The notes below the pieces were generated by a model, which worked only from the letters and a program-made list of their open reading frames with translations, was not told where the DNA came from and did not search any database. Source: Arthrobacter caoxuetaonis (GTDB lineage Bacteria; Actinomycetota; Actinomycetes; Actinomycetales; Micrococcaceae). From it: a DNA stretch of 64,000 bases. Positions 18,105 through 27,948 of the stretch are shown in pieces. Position 1 is the first letter of the stretch. The number at the start of each line of letters is the position of its first letter. Where the stretch lies: assembly GCF_023921125.1 (NCBI RefSeq), contig NZ_CP099466.1, positions 2,418,001 to 2,482,000 of the forward strand. Reading direction: 5' to 3'. A program made the translations under genes and the position numbers.

Positions 18105-20318
18105 CTAATCGTTCTTGCTGCCCAGGGTGGTCTTCTGCACCTGCATCAGGAACTCGACGTTGGACTGCGTTTCCTTGATCTTGCCGGTGAGCAGTTCCAG
18201 CGCCTGCTGGGTGTCGAGGCCGGAGAGAACGCGGCGCAGGCGCCACATGATCTTGACCTCTTCAGCGGAAAGCAGGTTCTCTTCGCGCCGGGTACCGGAG
18301 GCGTTGACGTCAACGGCCGGGAAGATGCGCTTGTCCGCAAGGTTGCGGGAAAGGCGCAGTTCCATGTTGCCGGTGCCCTTGAACTCCTCGAAGATGACCT
18401 CGTCCATCTTGGACCCGGTCTCGACGAGCGCGGTGGCCAGGATGGTCAGCGAACCGCCGTTTTCGATGTTGCGGGCTGCACCGAAGAAGCGCTTCGGCGG
18501 GTACAGCGCCGAGGAGTCGACACCGCCGGAGAGGATGCGGCCGGACGCCGGAGCGGCCAGGTTGTAGGCACGGCCCAGGCGGGTCATGGAGTCCAGGAGG
18601 ACGACGACGTCGTTGCCCATTTCCACGAGGCGCTTGGCCCGCTCGATGGCGAGTTCGGCAACCGTGGTGTGGTCATCGGCGGGACGGTCGAAGGTCGAGG
18701 CAATGACTTCACCCTTGACCGTGCGCTGCATGTCGGTGACTTCTTCGGGACGTTCGTCCACGAGGACCATCATCAGGTGCACTTCGGGGTTGTTGATGGA
18801 GATTGCGTTGGCAATCGCCTGCAGGATCAGCGTCTTGCCGGCCTTGGGCGGGGACACGATCAGGCCGCGCTGGCCCTTGCCGATCGGAGCCACCAGGTCA
18901 ATGACGCGGGGGCCAATCACCTTGGGCGAAGTCTCCAGGCGCAGGCGCTCGGAGGGGTAGAGCGGAACCAGCTTGTTGAATTCGACGCGGTCCTTGTTGT
19001 CCTCGGCCGGCTTGCCGTTGACGGAAGTCAGGCGGACCAGCGCGTTGAACTTCTGGCGGGCGGTGTTGCCCTGGTTCTCGCCGTCACGCGGTGCGCGGAT
19101 GGCGCCAACAACGGCGTCGCCCTTGCGCAGGTTGTACTTCTTGACCTGGGCGAGGGAAACATAGACGTCGTTCGGGCCCGGGAGGTAGCCGGACGTACGG
19201 ACGAACGCGTAGTTCTCCAGCACATCCAGGATGCCTGCCACGGGCAGCAGGACGTCGTCTTCGGTAACTTCGACGTCGTCCACATCAGGGTTCCGGTCGC
19301 GGCTGCGGCGGCGCTCGTTGCGGTCACGGAACCGGTCGTTCCGGTCGTTGCGCTCGTTGCGGTCGTTCCGGTTGCGGTTGCGGCGGTTACGTCCGCTGCG
19401 GCTGTTGTCGTCGCCGTCGGAGTCGCGGTTGTCGTTGCGGTCGCCGCGGTTGTTCTCGCGCTCTGCGCGGTTTTCGTTCCGGTCGCCTCGGGTATTCTCG
19501 CGCTCGCCACGGCTTTCGTTCCGGTCACCGCGGGTATTCTCGCGCTCGCCACGGCTTTCGTTCCGGTCGCCGCGGGTATTCTCGCGCTCGCCACGGTTTT
19601 CGTTCCGTTCGCCGCGCTCTGCGCGGTTCTCGTTCCGGTCACCGCGGTTGCGGTTGCGGCCCTGGCGCTCGGAGCGGTCCTCGCCGGAGTCTGCCTTGTC
19701 CTGGCCGTTGTCCTGGCCGGCATTTTCCTGACCGGCATTTTCCTGGCCGGAGCTCTGGGCTGCGGCCTCTTCGGTGCTGCCCTCGCCGTCGTTGCGGCGG
19801 TTGCGGCGGTTGCGGCCACGCTCGCGCTGGCCTTCTTCACGGGTTTCCTGAACCGGTGCGGAGGCTTCGGGCTGGGCTGCTTCTGCTGCCTCGCCGGCTG
19901 CGGGCGTCACGACGCCGTCGCTCGCTGCCCGGCGGTTGCGGTTGCGGGTGCGTGCCGGACGCTCGGCCGGCTGCTCGCTGTCCGTGGCCTCGGCCTTTGC
20001 AGCCGGAGCGGACTCGCCGTTTCCGGCTTCCTTGGCGGGGCGGTCTGCGCCCGCCTTATCCGTCTGCGGTGCTTCGGACTTGGATCCGCGGACCGGACGG
20101 TCCGCTACGGCGCCGCCGCGCTGGTGGTTCGAAATGGCGGTCACCAGATCGCCCTTGCGCATGCGGGACCCTCCGGTGATGCCCAGTTGTCCGGCCAGTG
20201 CCTGCAGCTGTGCAAGCTTCAGGCCGGCGAGCCCGGAGCTCTTGGAAGTAGTTTCACCGTTGGAACCGGCGGATGCTGATGAGTCCACACCTGCAGTCAG
20301 GTCGGTGGTATCTGTCAC
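18105..20318 (-). CDS. rho: Transcription termination factor Rho with a long Arg/Asn-rich insert
   Basis: Hexameric RNA helicase that ends transcription. The 737-residue protein (E. coli Rho is 419) has the N-terminal helix bundle (about 28-66, AQLQALAGQLGITGGSRMRK), then a low-complexity region of nearly 290 residues rich in Arg, Asn, Asp and Glu, then the RNA-binding domain from about 352 (GILDVLENYAFVRTSGYLPG), the Walker A PPKAGKTLILQ and Walker B VVVLLDSMTRLGRAYN. The insert includes a 14-residue repeat, RGDRNESRGERENT. Micrococcus luteus Rho has a comparable Arg-rich insert linked to termination on GC-rich RNA. The start is GTG at 20318 with GGGGAAGGA upstream. Confidence 0.95.
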   Translation of the reverse strand: MTDTTDLTAGVDSSASAGSNGETTSKSSGLAGLKLAQLQALAGQLGITGGSRMRKGDLVTAISNHQRGGAVADRPVRGSKSEAPQTDKAGADRPAKEAGNGESAPAAKAEATDSEQPAERPARTRNRNRRAASDGVVTPAAGEAAEAAQPEASAPVQETREEGQRERGRNRRNRRNDGEGSTEEAAAQSSGQENAGQENAGQDNGQDKADSGEDRSERQGRNRNRGDRNENRAERGERNENRGERENTRGDRNESRGERENTRGDRNESRGERENTRGDRNENRAERENNRGDRNDNRDSDGDDNSRSGRNRRNRNRNDRNERNDRNDRFRDRNERRRSRDRNPDVDDVEVTEDDVLLPVAGILDVLENYAFVRTSGYLPGPNDVYVSLAQVKKYNLRKGDAVVGAIRAPRDGENQGNTARQKFNALVRLTSVNGKPAEDNKDRVEFNKLVPLYPSERLRLETSPKVIGPRVIDLVAPIGKGQRGLIVSPPKAGKTLILQAIANAISINNPEVHLMMVLVDERPEEVTDMQRTVKGEVIASTFDRPADDHTTVAELAIERAKRLVEMGNDVVVLLDSMTRLGRAYNLAAPASGRILSGGVDSSALYPPKRFFGAARNIENGGSLTILATALVETGSKMDEVIFEEFKGTGNMELRLSRNLADKRIFPAVDVNASGTRREENLLSAEEVKIMWRLRRVLSGLDTQQALELLTGKIKETQSNVEFLMQVQKTTLGSKND
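19449..19640 (-). repeat. 42-bp in-frame tandem repeat inside rho
   Basis: The block beginning ggtattctcgcgctcgccac recurs at 19491, 19533 and 19575 (plus strand), exactly 42 bp apart, with partial copies on each side. It encodes the 14-residue unit RGDRNESRGERENT. Copies differ by only a few bases, so copy number could vary by slippage. Outer limits are approximate. Confidence 0.85.
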
Positions 20319-20762
20319 GAAGGATCCTTCCCCCTCGTCGGGCGGTCCGGCGCAATGCCGGCCGCGTTGAATGGCCCTGGGACCGAAAATGAGATTTGCG
20401 GTTCAGGGTTCACCTGTTGCGGGACCAGTCCCGGCAACGGTGAATCTGCTGGTGCCTTGCTGGAGAGTCCACGGGAGTTACGGCAGTGTCACTGACGAAA
20501 AACGCGAGGATCAGATGATCGAGCGACTGACCGTTTCTTGGCAGTCTCCGGAAGGCTACACCGATGATTGCGTTTCCGCGGGCCGACGTTACCCTGCCGC
20601 CCGAATCGTTATGAATGAAGCGCTTTTGCAGCATCTGGGCTGATACCTGTGCACTACAGTCAACAATCCGGTTGCGGAGCTAGCCTCGGTGGTCCACAGA
20701 AACGGACGACCTTGCCGGTGGAAGCACAAATACGGTTATACACGAAAAACACGAATCGGTAA
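20319..20762. other. 444-base non-coding region upstream of rho
   Basis: No convincing gene: the only open frame (plus 20371-20643) lacks a ribosome-binding site and homology-like features. The region must hold the rho promoter and a long leader. It contains a large imperfect hairpin (20409-20444) and AT-rich stretches near 20735-20755, with TATAAC on the minus strand as a weak -10 candidate. Confidence 0.6.
20409..20444 (-). promoter_or_regulatory. Hairpin in the rho leader
   Basis: TTCACC and GGTGAA flank GTTGCGGGAC and GTCCCGGCAAC, giving a roughly 16-bp stem with small bulges about 90 bases before the rho start codon. rho genes are commonly autoregulated through their leaders, so a role in control of rho is a reasonable inference. 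Confidence 0.45.
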
Positions 20763-21740
20763 TCACCGCTGGTGCAGTTCCACTGTAGCACCATCTCCGT
20801 CAACGCGAAGCCGGAGGACGCGCCAATTCTGCCCGGTTTGTGCGGCTGCGTGCCCCGCAATGAAGGCTTCGGCCTCAGCGGCCTGTCCCGCTCCCGCCGC
20901 CAGCGTCAGCACCGTCGGGCCCGCACCGGAGACGACGGCCGCAAACCCCGCTTTCCGCAGCGCGCCAACCAGGGCGGCACTGGGCTGCATGGCAGCTGCA
21001 CGGTAGGACTGGTGCAGGAAATCTTCGGTAGCCTCCCGCAGCAGCGACGGATCTGCCGTCATGGCCAGCATCAGCAGCGCCGCGCGGCCGGAATTCGCGG
21101 CAGCATCCCGATGCGGCACACTGGCGGGCAGCAGGCCCCGTGCGCTCTCCGTGGACAGTTCGGTCGCCGGGATTGCCACAACGGGAATGATGTCGGGGTG
21201 CACTTCGGTCCGCACCGAACGGAACCGGCCCTCTTCTTCCCAGGAGACGGCCAGGCCGCCGCTGAGGGCGGGCGCCACATTGTCAGGATGGCCTTCGAGG
21301 GCCGAGCAGGCGTGCAGGAGTCCGGCAGCATCCAGCTGGGCCTCCGCCGGCAGCAGTGCGTTGCCCGCCAGCACGCCGGAGACTATTGCCGATGCCGAGG
21401 AACCCAGGCCCCGGCCATGCGGGATGACGTTCTCGCACTCAAGGTCGAATCCGCCGGCTGCATAGCCCGCATTGTGCACTGTCTCAATGACTGTGCGGGC
21501 AATGAGGTGCGTTTCGTCCGTCGGGAGCACTGCGGCTCCTTCGCCCTGCACCGTGACCCGGACGCGGCCGGAGCCGTTCGTCCGGATCCGCACCGTGTCG
21601 AACAGCCCGACCGCCATGCCCAGGGAGTCAAAGCCCGGGCCGAGGTTGGCACTGGTTGCGGGCACGCGGACGGTAATGTCCTGGTCCGGCGCGACCTGCA
21701 CCGCCGGAGCGCTGCCCGGTGTCGTGAGCTCCACCTGCAT
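20763..21740 (-). CDS. thrB: Homoserine kinase
   Basis: Phosphorylates homoserine on the path to threonine. The 325-residue GHMP-family protein has the N-terminal VRVPATSANLGPGFDSLG, the ATP-binding PHGRGLGSSASAIVSG and the C-terminal SGAGPTVLTL glycine motif. ATG at 21740 (MQVELTTPG) is used; longer in-frame extensions would run far into thrC. It follows thrC by eight bases as the last gene of the hom-thrC-thrB unit. Confidence 0.95.
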   Translation of the reverse strand: MQVELTTPGSAPAVQVAPDQDITVRVPATSANLGPGFDSLGMAVGLFDTVRIRTNGSGRVRVTVQGEGAAVLPTDETHLIARTVIETVHNAGYAAGGFDLECENVIPHGRGLGSSASAIVSGVLAGNALLPAEAQLDAAGLLHACSALEGHPDNVAPALSGGLAVSWEEEGRFRSVRTEVHPDIIPVVAIPATELSTESARGLLPASVPHRDAAANSGRAALLMLAMTADPSLLREATEDFLHQSYRAAAMQPSAALVGALRKAGFAAVVSGAGPTVLTLAAGAGQAAEAEAFIAGHAAAQTGQNWRVLRLRVDGDGATVELHQR

Positions 21741-21748
21741 GCCCTTTG

Positions 21749-22873
21749 CTAGCGGCCCGCGGCCGGGGCGGCCTCTTCGAGGCCAAGGGCAGCGGCAACG
21801 CTGACGACGTCGAAGTCCACCTTGGTCGGTTCGACGTCGGATCCGTCGGCAGTGCGCAGGGCCCACTGCGGGTCCTTCAGGCCGTGGCCCGTGACAGTGA
21901 TGACGATCTTCTTGCCGCTCGGGGCTTCGCCCGCGGCGTGCTTCTTGAGCAGGCCCGCCACACCGGCGGCAGAGGCCGGTTCCACGAAGACGCCTTCGCG
22001 GGAGGAAAGCCAGCGGTGGGCCTCAAGGATTTCGGTATCCGTAACGGCTTCGATCAGGCCGCCGGATTCGTCGCGGGCCGCGATGGCCTGGTCCCAGGAC
22101 GCGGGGTTGCCGATCCGGATGGCGGTGGCGATCGTGTCCGGGTCCGTCACCGGGTGGCCCTTGACCAGCGGCGACGCGCCTTCAGCCTGGAAGCCCCACA
22201 TCACCGGAGTCTTGGTGGCAACGGGCGCAAGCTCCACGCCTGCATTGTTCGTCCACGGCTGCGCGTATTCCTGGTAGCCCCGCCAGTACGCTGTGATGTT
22301 GCCGGCGTTGCCGACGGGCAGGAGGTGGTAGTCCGGTGCGTCGCCCAGGTAGTCCACTACCTCGAAGGAGGCGGTCTTCTGGCCTTCGATGCGGGCCGGG
22401 TTCACGGAGTTGACCAGGAAAACCGGGTAGGCCTCCGCCAGCTTCCGGGCCACCTCGAGGCAGTTGTCGAAGTTGCCGTTGACCTGCAGCAGCTGCGCAC
22501 CGTGGGCGATGGCCTGGCTGAGCTTACCCATCGAGATCTTGCCGTCCGGAACCAGCACGGCGCAGGTGAGTCCCGCCTGCGTTGCGTAGGCAGCGGCAGA
22601 GGCACTGGTGTTGCCGGTGGACGCGCAAACTACGGCCTTGGCCCCGGCTTCGACGGCGGCGGTCATGGCCATGGTCATGCCGCGGTCCTTGAAGGAGCCG
22701 GTGGGGTTCATGCCTTCGACCTTGAGGTAGACCTCGTTGCCGGTCAGTTCCGAGAGGGCCTTGGCGCGGACAAGCGGTGTACCGCCTTCACCGAGGGTAA
22801 TGACTTCGGTGTTCTCGGTTACCGGCAGACGGTCGGCGTATTCGCGGATAACGCCGCGCCATTGATGAGCCAC
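21749..22873 (-). CDS. thrC: Threonine synthase
   Basis: PLP enzyme converting O-phosphohomoserine to threonine. The 374-residue protein has the PLP-lysine motif [14 protein letters not shown] (Lys near residue 59), the [15 protein letters not shown] phosphate-binding loop and a later [14 protein letters not shown]. It is the short bacterial class. The start is GTG at 22873, four bases after the hom stop, with GAAGGGG as ribosome-binding site overlapping the end of hom. Confidence 0.95.
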   Translation of the reverse strand: MAHQWRGVIREYADRLPVTENTEVITLGEGGTPLVRAKALSELTGNEVYLKVEGMNPTGSFKDRGMTMAMTAAVEAGAKAVVCASTGNTSASAAAYATQAGLTCAVLVPDGKISMGKLSQAIAHGAQLLQVNGNFDNCLEVARKLAEAYPVFLVNSVNPARIEGQKTASFEVVDYLGDAPDYHLLPVGNAGNITAYWRGYQEYAQPWTNNAGVELAPVATKTPVMWGFQAEGASPLVKGHPVTDPDTIATAIRIGNPASWDQAIAARDESGGLIEAVTDTEILEAHRWLSSREGVFVEPASAAGVAGLLKKHAAGEAPSGKKIVITVTGHGLKDPQWALRTADGSDVEPTKVDFDVVSVAAALGLEEAAPAAGR

Positions 22874-22877
22874 GGTT

Positions 22878-24176
22878 CTAGACCCCTTCTACCCGCAGGA
22901 CGGATGTGACGGAATTGATGACGTCCAGGCCCTTGATGGCCTCGACGGTGGCCGCGAGGGCGGCCTCAGGTGCGCGGTGGGTGACAAAGCGCAGTTCAGC
23001 CGATGCATTTGCTGCGTCGCTGTGGCTCTTCTGCCGCATGGTTTCGATGGACACACCGTGGTCCGCGAAGACCTGCGCGACGGCGGACAGCACGCCGGGA
23101 GCGTCGGCGACGTCCAGGCCGATGCTGTAGCTCGTAGTGACCAGTTCCTTCGGCAGGGCCGGGAAATGGCCGGAGGCAGCTTCGACACCCATGTGGCCGC
23201 CCAGGGCCAGGCGGCGGGCAACAGTGACGACGTCGCCCATGACAGCCGAAGCGGTGGGAGTGCCCCCGGCGCCCTGGCCGTAGAACATCAGTTCGCCGGC
23301 GTTCTCGGCCTCAACGAAAACAGCGTTGAAGGCGCCGTGAACGGCGGCCAGCGGATGAGTGCGCGGCAGCAGCGTGGGATGGACCCGCACGCTGACGCCC
23401 TCGGTTCCGTCCGCCTCGAGCTTCTCGGCGATGGCCAGCAGCTTGATGACAAAACCGGCGTCCTTGGCCGCCGCGATGTCTTCGGCGGTGACACCGGTGA
23501 TTCCTTCGCAGGAGACGTTGGCCATTTCGAACGTGGTGTGGAAGGCGAGGGAGGCCAGGATTGCACCCTTGGCCGCGGCATCATGGCCCTCGACGTCTGC
23601 CGTGGGGTCGGCTTCGGCATAGCCCAGGCGCTGTGCCTCGGCCAGGGCGTCGGCAAACTGCGCACCGGTGGTGTCCATGGCGTCGAGGATGTAGTTGGTG
23701 GTGCCGTTGACGATACCGAGTACGCGGGTGATCCGGTCACCGGAGAGGCTGTCGCGGATCGGGCCCAGGATAGGGATGGCGCCGGCAACCGCGGCTTCGT
23801 AGGCCAGCCGGACGCCTGCGGCATCTGCCTTCTCGTACAGCGCGGCACCGTCGGCAGCGAGCAGTGCCTTGTTGCCGGTGACAACAGAGGCACCGTGGCC
23901 GATAGCGTGCAGGATCAGGGTGCGCGCAGGTTCCAGCCCGCCCATCAGCTCAATGACGATGTCCGCTGATTCCACCAGTGCCTCGGCGTCGGTGGTGAAC
24001 AGCTCGCGGGGAAGCTCGACGTCACGCGGGGCCTCCGGGTTGCGGACAGCGATTCCGGCCAGTTCCAGCCGGGCGCCCGTGCGTGCGGTGAGGTCGGCGG
24101 CGTCGTCAATGAGGATCCGGGCCACCTGGGATCCAACGTTGCCGCATCCCAACAGGGCCACTTTCAGGGTCTTCAT
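22878..24176 (-). CDS. hom: Homoserine dehydrogenase with C-terminal ACT domain
   Basis: Reduces aspartate semialdehyde to homoserine at the branch to threonine and methionine. The 432-residue protein has the NAD(P) motif [17 protein letters not shown], the catalytic region [11 protein letters not shown] and [20 protein letters not shown], and an ACT domain at about 350-425 ([20 protein letters not shown]), which usually confers threonine feedback inhibition. ATG at 24176 was chosen because AGGAGAAGG lies seven bases upstream; a longer ATG at 24203 would overlap the lysA stop by four bases. Confidence 0.94.
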   Translation of the reverse strand: MKTLKVALLGCGNVGSQVARILIDDAADLTARTGARLELAGIAVRNPEAPRDVELPRELFTTDAEALVESADIVIELMGGLEPARTLILHAIGHGASVVTGNKALLAADGAALYEKADAAGVRLAYEAAVAGAIPILGPIRDSLSGDRITRVLGIVNGTTNYILDAMDTTGAQFADALAEAQRLGYAEADPTADVEGHDAAAKGAILASLAFHTTFEMANVSCEGITGVTAEDIAAAKDAGFVIKLLAIAEKLEADGTEGVSVRVHPTLLPRTHPLAAVHGAFNAVFVEAENAGELMFYGQGAGGTPTASAVMGDVVTVARRLALGGHMGVEAASGHFPALPKELVTTSYSIGLDVADAPGVLSAVAQVFADHGVSIETMRQKSHSDAANASAELRFVTHRAPEAALAATVEAIKGLDVINSVTSVLRVEGV

Positions 24177-24199
24177 TGCTGTGCCTTCTCCTATACCGG

Positions 24200-25621
24200 T
24201 CATGACATATCCCGCGCCAGCAGGTCTTCTTCGGTTTCACCGCGGATGATCAGCCGTGCGGCTCCGTCCCGAACAGCGACGACGGGCGGGCGGGCAATGT
24301 AGTTGTAGTTGCTCGACAGCGCCCAGCAGTAGGCGCCCGTGCCCGGAACGGCCAGCAGGTCGCCGTGGTCCACGTCCGAGGGCAGATAAACATCCCTCAC
24401 TACTATGTCCCCGCTCTCGCAGTGTTTACCAACTACGCGCGACATAACCGCGTCATGTTCCGAGGAGCGGGACGCGAGCACCGCGGAGTAGTCGGCGTCG
24501 TAGAGCACCGGGCGGGCGTTGTCGCTCATCCCGCCGTCCACTGAGACGTACCGCCGGGCAGCAGTGCCGCCGTCTTCAGTATCCACCCGGACCGTCTTGA
24601 TGGTGCCGGCGCGGTACAGCGTGAATGTTGTCGGTCCGACGATCGCGCGCCCGGGCTCAATCGAAATCCGGGGAACAGACAAACCCAGCTCCGCGCAGGT
24701 GGCCCCCACGACACCAGCCATCGCCTGGGCGATTTCGGCAGCGGGCCGCGGGGTGTCAGCTTCGGTGTAGGCGATCCCGTAGCCGCCGCCCAGGTCAAGT
24801 TCGGGAAGCTCGACGCCGTGGGCCGCCTTGACCTCCGCCATGAAGTCAAGCAGGCGGCGGGCCGCCAGTTCGAAGCCGGCGGGGTCGAAGATCTGCGAGC
24901 CGATATGGCTGTGCAGGCCCAGCAGGCGGATGCCGGGGTTTTCCAGTGCCTGCGCGACGGCGTCGGCAGCGGGCGAGGTCCCGGTTTCCGGATCGGCAGC
25001 CATGGACAGGCCGAACTTCTGGTCTTCGTGGGCCGTAGCGATGAACTCGTGCGTGTGGGCGTGGACCCCGGGGGTCAGACGCAGCATGATGTTGGCGCGG
25101 ACGCCGCGGTCCTGCGCCAGGGCACCCAGCCGCCGCAGTTCCGGCAGGGAATCCACCACGATCCGGCCCAGCTCCATGTCCAGGGCGCGGTTCAGTTCGG
25201 CGTCGGATTTGTTGTTGCCGTGGAGTCCCAGGTCTGCGCCCGGGATGCCGGCGCGTGCGGCCACCGCCAGTTCGCCGCCGGAGCAGGTGTCCAGCCGCAG
25301 GCCTTCATCCGCGACCCAGCGGGCGATCTCGGTGCAGAGGAAGGACTTGCCCGCGTAATAGACGTCCACTCCCCCGCACAGTTCAGCGAATGCTGCGTCG
25401 AAGGAATCCTTGAAGTCCCGCGCCCGTGCCCGGAAATCCGCCTCAGACACGACGAACAGCGGGGTGCCGAAGTCGGCGGCCAGCTCGGAAACCGGGATGC
25501 CGGAGATTTCCAGTTCGCCGTCTTCGCCGCGGCGGACATCCCGGGCCCACATGGGCTCGTGCAGCTTGTTGGAATCTTCCGGGCAGCTCAGCCAGGCAGG
25601 GGCCAGCGGTGAAATGGTCAT
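24200..25621 (-). CDS. lysA: Diaminopimelate decarboxylase
   Basis: Last step of lysine synthesis, converting meso-diaminopimelate to lysine. The 473-residue protein has the PLP Lys in VYYAGKSFLCTEIA, the SHIGSQIFD substrate motif, the GGGYGIAY phosphate-binding loop and the C-terminal GKHCESGDIV with VPGTGAYCWALSSNYN. ATG at 25621 begins eight bases after the argS stop. In this operon it links lysine to the threonine branch genes. Confidence 0.95.
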   Translation of the reverse strand: MTISPLAPAWLSCPEDSNKLHEPMWARDVRRGEDGELEISGIPVSELAADFGTPLFVVSEADFRARARDFKDSFDAAFAELCGGVDVYYAGKSFLCTEIARWVADEGLRLDTCSGGELAVAARAGIPGADLGLHGNNKSDAELNRALDMELGRIVVDSLPELRRLGALAQDRGVRANIMLRLTPGVHAHTHEFIATAHEDQKFGLSMAADPETGTSPAADAVAQALENPGIRLLGLHSHIGSQIFDPAGFELAARRLLDFMAEVKAAHGVELPELDLGGGYGIAYTEADTPRPAAEIAQAMAGVVGATCAELGLSVPRISIEPGRAIVGPTTFTLYRAGTIKTVRVDTEDGGTAARRYVSVDGGMSDNARPVLYDADYSAVLASRSSEHDAVMSRVVGKHCESGDIVVRDVYLPSDVDHGDLLAVPGTGAYCWALSSNYNYIARPPVVAVRDGAARLIIRGETEEDLLARDMS

Positions 25622-25629
25622 GGCGCGTC

Positions 25630-27279
25630 CTACATCCGTTCCGGCGCGGAAACGCCCAGCAGGTCCAGCCCGTTGGCCAGCACCTGGCGGGCAGCGAAGT
25701 TCAGCCACAGGCGGGTGCGGTTGACGTCCGTGACCTCCTCGCCGTTCTGCGGAGCGATCCGGCACGCGTCGTACCAGCGGTGGTAGGTTCCGGCGATGAC
25801 CTCCAGGTGGCGGGCCACGCGGTGCGGTTCGCGGAAGACACTGGCCTGCGCGACGACGCCGGGGTACTGGCCCAGCGCTGCGAGCAGTGCGCCTTCGGTC
25901 GGGTGCGTGAGCAGGGATGCGTCGAAAGCGGAATCATCCACGCCTGCGGCTTCGGCGTTGCGGGCCAGCGCGTACGTCCGGGCGTGGGCGTACTGCACGT
26001 AGAACACGGGGTTCTCGTTGCTGCGTTTGGTGAGCAGGTCCAGGTCGACGTCGATGTTGGAGTCGGCGGAGAACCGGGCCAGGGTGTAGCGGGCAGCGTC
26101 CACTCCGACGGCATCCACGAGGTCCTCGAGGGTGACCACGGTTCCGGCGCGCTTGGACATCCGGACCGGCTTGCCGTCCTTCACCAGGTTCACCATCTGG
26201 CCGATCAGCACCTCGACGCACTCCGGGTCGTGGCCCAGGGCGGCAGCAGCGGCCTTCAGGCGTGCCACGTAGCCGTGGTGGTCCGCGCCGAGCATGTAGA
26301 TGTTCAGGTCGAAGCCGCGCTCGCGCTTGTTCTGAATGTAGGCGATATCGCCGGCGATGTAGGCAGCGTTGCCGTCAGACTTGATGACCACCCGGTCCTT
26401 GTCGTCGCCAAACTCGGTGGAGTTCAGCCACCAGGCGCCGTCCTTCTCGTACAGGTTCTTCGAGCCCTTGAGCTGCTCCAGCAGCTTTTCCACGTGCCCG
26501 TCCTCGTGGAGGGAGTCTTCGTGGAAGTAGACATCAAAGTCGACGCCGAAGTTGTGCAGCGACTCCTTGATGTCACCGAACATCAGGTCCACGCCGATGG
26601 CGCGGAAACGCTCCTGCGCCTCTGCATCGGGCAGGTCGAGGATGTTCGGTTCGACGGCAAGCACGCGTGCGGTGATGTCCTCGATGTACGCGCCGGCGTA
26701 GCCGTCCTCCGGAGCCGGCTCACCCTTGGCGGAGGCCATCAGGGAGCGGGCGAAGCGGTCGATCTGCGCTCCGTGGTCATTGAAGTAGTACTCGCGGGTG
26801 ACCTCTGCGCCCTGGGACTGGAAGACCCGCGCCAGCGCATCGCCGACTGCGGCCCAGCGGGTACCGCCGAGGTGGATCGGTCCGGTGGGGTTTGCCGAGA
26901 CGAACTCGAGGTTGATCCTGGTGCCGGAGAGCGCATCGGAACGGCCGTAGGCCGGGCCCGCTTCAACGATGGCCTTGGCCAGCTCGCCGGCGGCACCGGC
27001 GTCGAGCGTAATGTTCAGGAACCCGGGACCGGCAATGTCCACCTTGGCGACGCCGTCGATCTTCTCCAGCCTGGAGGAGAGGATCTGCGCGAACTGGCGG
27101 GGGTTCATGCCGGCCTGCTTGGAGAGCTGGAGGGCGATGTTCGTGGCCCAGTCGCCGTGGTCGCGGTTCTTGGGGCGCTCCACGCGTACCTCGGAGGGAA
27201 GCTCGATGCTGAAGTCACCCGCATCGATGGCGTCTTTGAGGCAGGCGGTTACGGCAGAGGAAAGTTCTTCAGGAGTCAC
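25630..27279 (-). CDS. argS: Arginyl-tRNA synthetase
   Basis: Charges tRNA-Arg. The 549-residue class I enzyme has an N-terminal additional domain (residues 1-100), the nucleotide motif [15 protein letters not shown] (HLGG in place of the HIGH motif, usual for bacterial ArgRS), the [18 protein letters not shown]-like loop and the C-terminal DALR anticodon domain ending [13 protein letters not shown]. The start is GTG at 27279. There is no ribosome-binding site, but TATGCT lies six bases upstream, suggesting leaderless translation and the promoter of the argS-lysA-hom-thrC-thrB run. Confidence 0.96.
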   Translation of the reverse strand: MTPEELSSAVTACLKDAIDAGDFSIELPSEVRVERPKNRDHGDWATNIALQLSKQAGMNPRQFAQILSSRLEKIDGVAKVDIAGPGFLNITLDAGAAGELAKAIVEAGPAYGRSDALSGTRINLEFVSANPTGPIHLGGTRWAAVGDALARVFQSQGAEVTREYYFNDHGAQIDRFARSLMASAKGEPAPEDGYAGAYIEDITARVLAVEPNILDLPDAEAQERFRAIGVDLMFGDIKESLHNFGVDFDVYFHEDSLHEDGHVEKLLEQLKGSKNLYEKDGAWWLNSTEFGDDKDRVVIKSDGNAAYIAGDIAYIQNKRERGFDLNIYMLGADHHGYVARLKAAAAALGHDPECVEVLIGQMVNLVKDGKPVRMSKRAGTVVTLEDLVDAVGVDAARYTLARFSADSNIDVDLDLLTKRSNENPVFYVQYAHARTYALARNAEAAGVDDSAFDASLLTHPTEGALLAALGQYPGVVAQASVFREPHRVARHLEVIAGTYHRWYDACRIAPQNGEEVTDVNRTRLWLNFAARQVLANGLDLLGVSAPERM

Positions 27280-27285
27280 CGGTTA

Positions 27286-27291
27286 AGCATA
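27286..27291 (-). promoter_or_regulatory. -10-like hexamer of argS, leaderless geometry
   Basis: TATGCT on the minus strand, then TAACCG, then the GTG start of argS. This is the exact spacing expected when the start codon is the first transcribed base. Confidence 0.55.
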
Positions 27292-27397
27292 GCGGGGACG
27301 CGCTCTGCGCCCTTATCCTGCGGACTTGGGCCGGTCCCGGCACCGGTTCGGGATCAGCGGAGCGGGCTCCCACAGGAAACCCCCAGCATTCATGCGC

Positions 27398-27403
27398 TGT
27401 AAT
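27398..27403 (+). promoter_or_regulatory. Possible -10 element of the FMN-binding lipoprotein operon
   Basis: TGTAAT (5 of 6 to TATAAT), 40 bases before the GTG start. No standard -35 was recognised. Confidence 0.35.
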
Positions 27404-27443
27404 AAAGGTTGAACATTCTTCCGCTTCCCGAAGGAGACCAACC

Positions 27444-27941
27444 GTGAAATCGCAGGCCAAAAAACCCCTCCTCACCGCCGTTGCCGGCGTGGCGCTGCTG
27501 GGTACTGCCGGCTGCGGCTCCGCCGGAACCGCACAGGACGGGCCTGCCACGCCGGCTCCTGCTTCTGCTCCTGCTCCTGCTTCTGCTTCGGCTTCTGAAG
27601 CGGTCCCTTCCGCTGCCGGCAGCACAGCCTCGGGCGCCGGCACTTACGCAGACGGCGAGTACACCGGGACGGGTTCCTACATCCCGCCGTCGAACAAGCA
27701 GGAAGAAGTGACGGTCACTATGACGCTCTCCGGCGGCACCGTGACCGCCGTGGAGGTCTCACCGTCGGGCAATAATCCGACGTCCAAGCGCTACCAGGCC
27801 GAATTCACCGACGGCATCCAGAAGGAGGTTGTCGGAAAACCCATCGACAGCCTCGACGTCGGCAAGGTCGCCGGATCCTCGCTGACCAGCCAGGGCTTCA
27901 ACAAGGCACTGGAGCAGATCAAGGCTGAGGCAGGCAGCTAG
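27444..27941 (+). CDS. FMN-binding domain lipoprotein
   Basis: A 165-residue exported protein. An n-region with lysines, a hydrophobic stretch and LLGTAGC give a lipoprotein signal with Cys24 as the acylated residue (position -3 is Thr, slightly atypical). A Pro/Ala/Ser linker follows to about residue 65, then an FMN_bind domain (ADGEYTGTGSYIPP to the end). FMN_bind proteins carry FMN linked to Thr or Ser by ApbE, usually in SGAT-xTS; the aligned segment here is AGSSLTS, with Ser146 at the attachment position. The start is GTG with AAGGAGA eight bases upstream. It heads an operon with apbE and a membrane oxidoreductase. Confidence 0.88.
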   Translation: MKSQAKKPLLTAVAGVALLGTAGCGSAGTAQDGPATPAPASAPAPASASASEAVPSAAGSTASGAGTYADGEYTGTGSYIPPSNKQEEVTVTMTLSGGTVTAVEVSPSGNNPTSKRYQAEFTDGIQKEVVGKPIDSLDVGKVAGSSLTSQGFNKALEQIKAEAGS

Positions 27942-27948
27942 AAATCCC

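Noticed and set aside
18084..20279. A 731-codon plus-strand frame opposite rho, with many hydrophobic Val/Ala stretches that look like membrane helices
   Set aside because: The hydrophobic runs are the reverse reading of the Arg/Asn/Asp-rich rho insert; rho is certain on the minus strand.
20371..20643. A 90-codon plus-strand frame in the gap upstream of rho
   Set aside because: It has no ribosome-binding site, no family resemblance and crosses the predicted rho leader hairpin.
27540..27610. Pyrimidine-rich repeat (gctcctgcttctgctcctg) that looks like a microsatellite
   Set aside because: It encodes the Pro/Ala/Ser linker of the FMN-binding lipoprotein; such linkers are common after lipoprotein signals. 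Length variation is possible but nothing here shows it.
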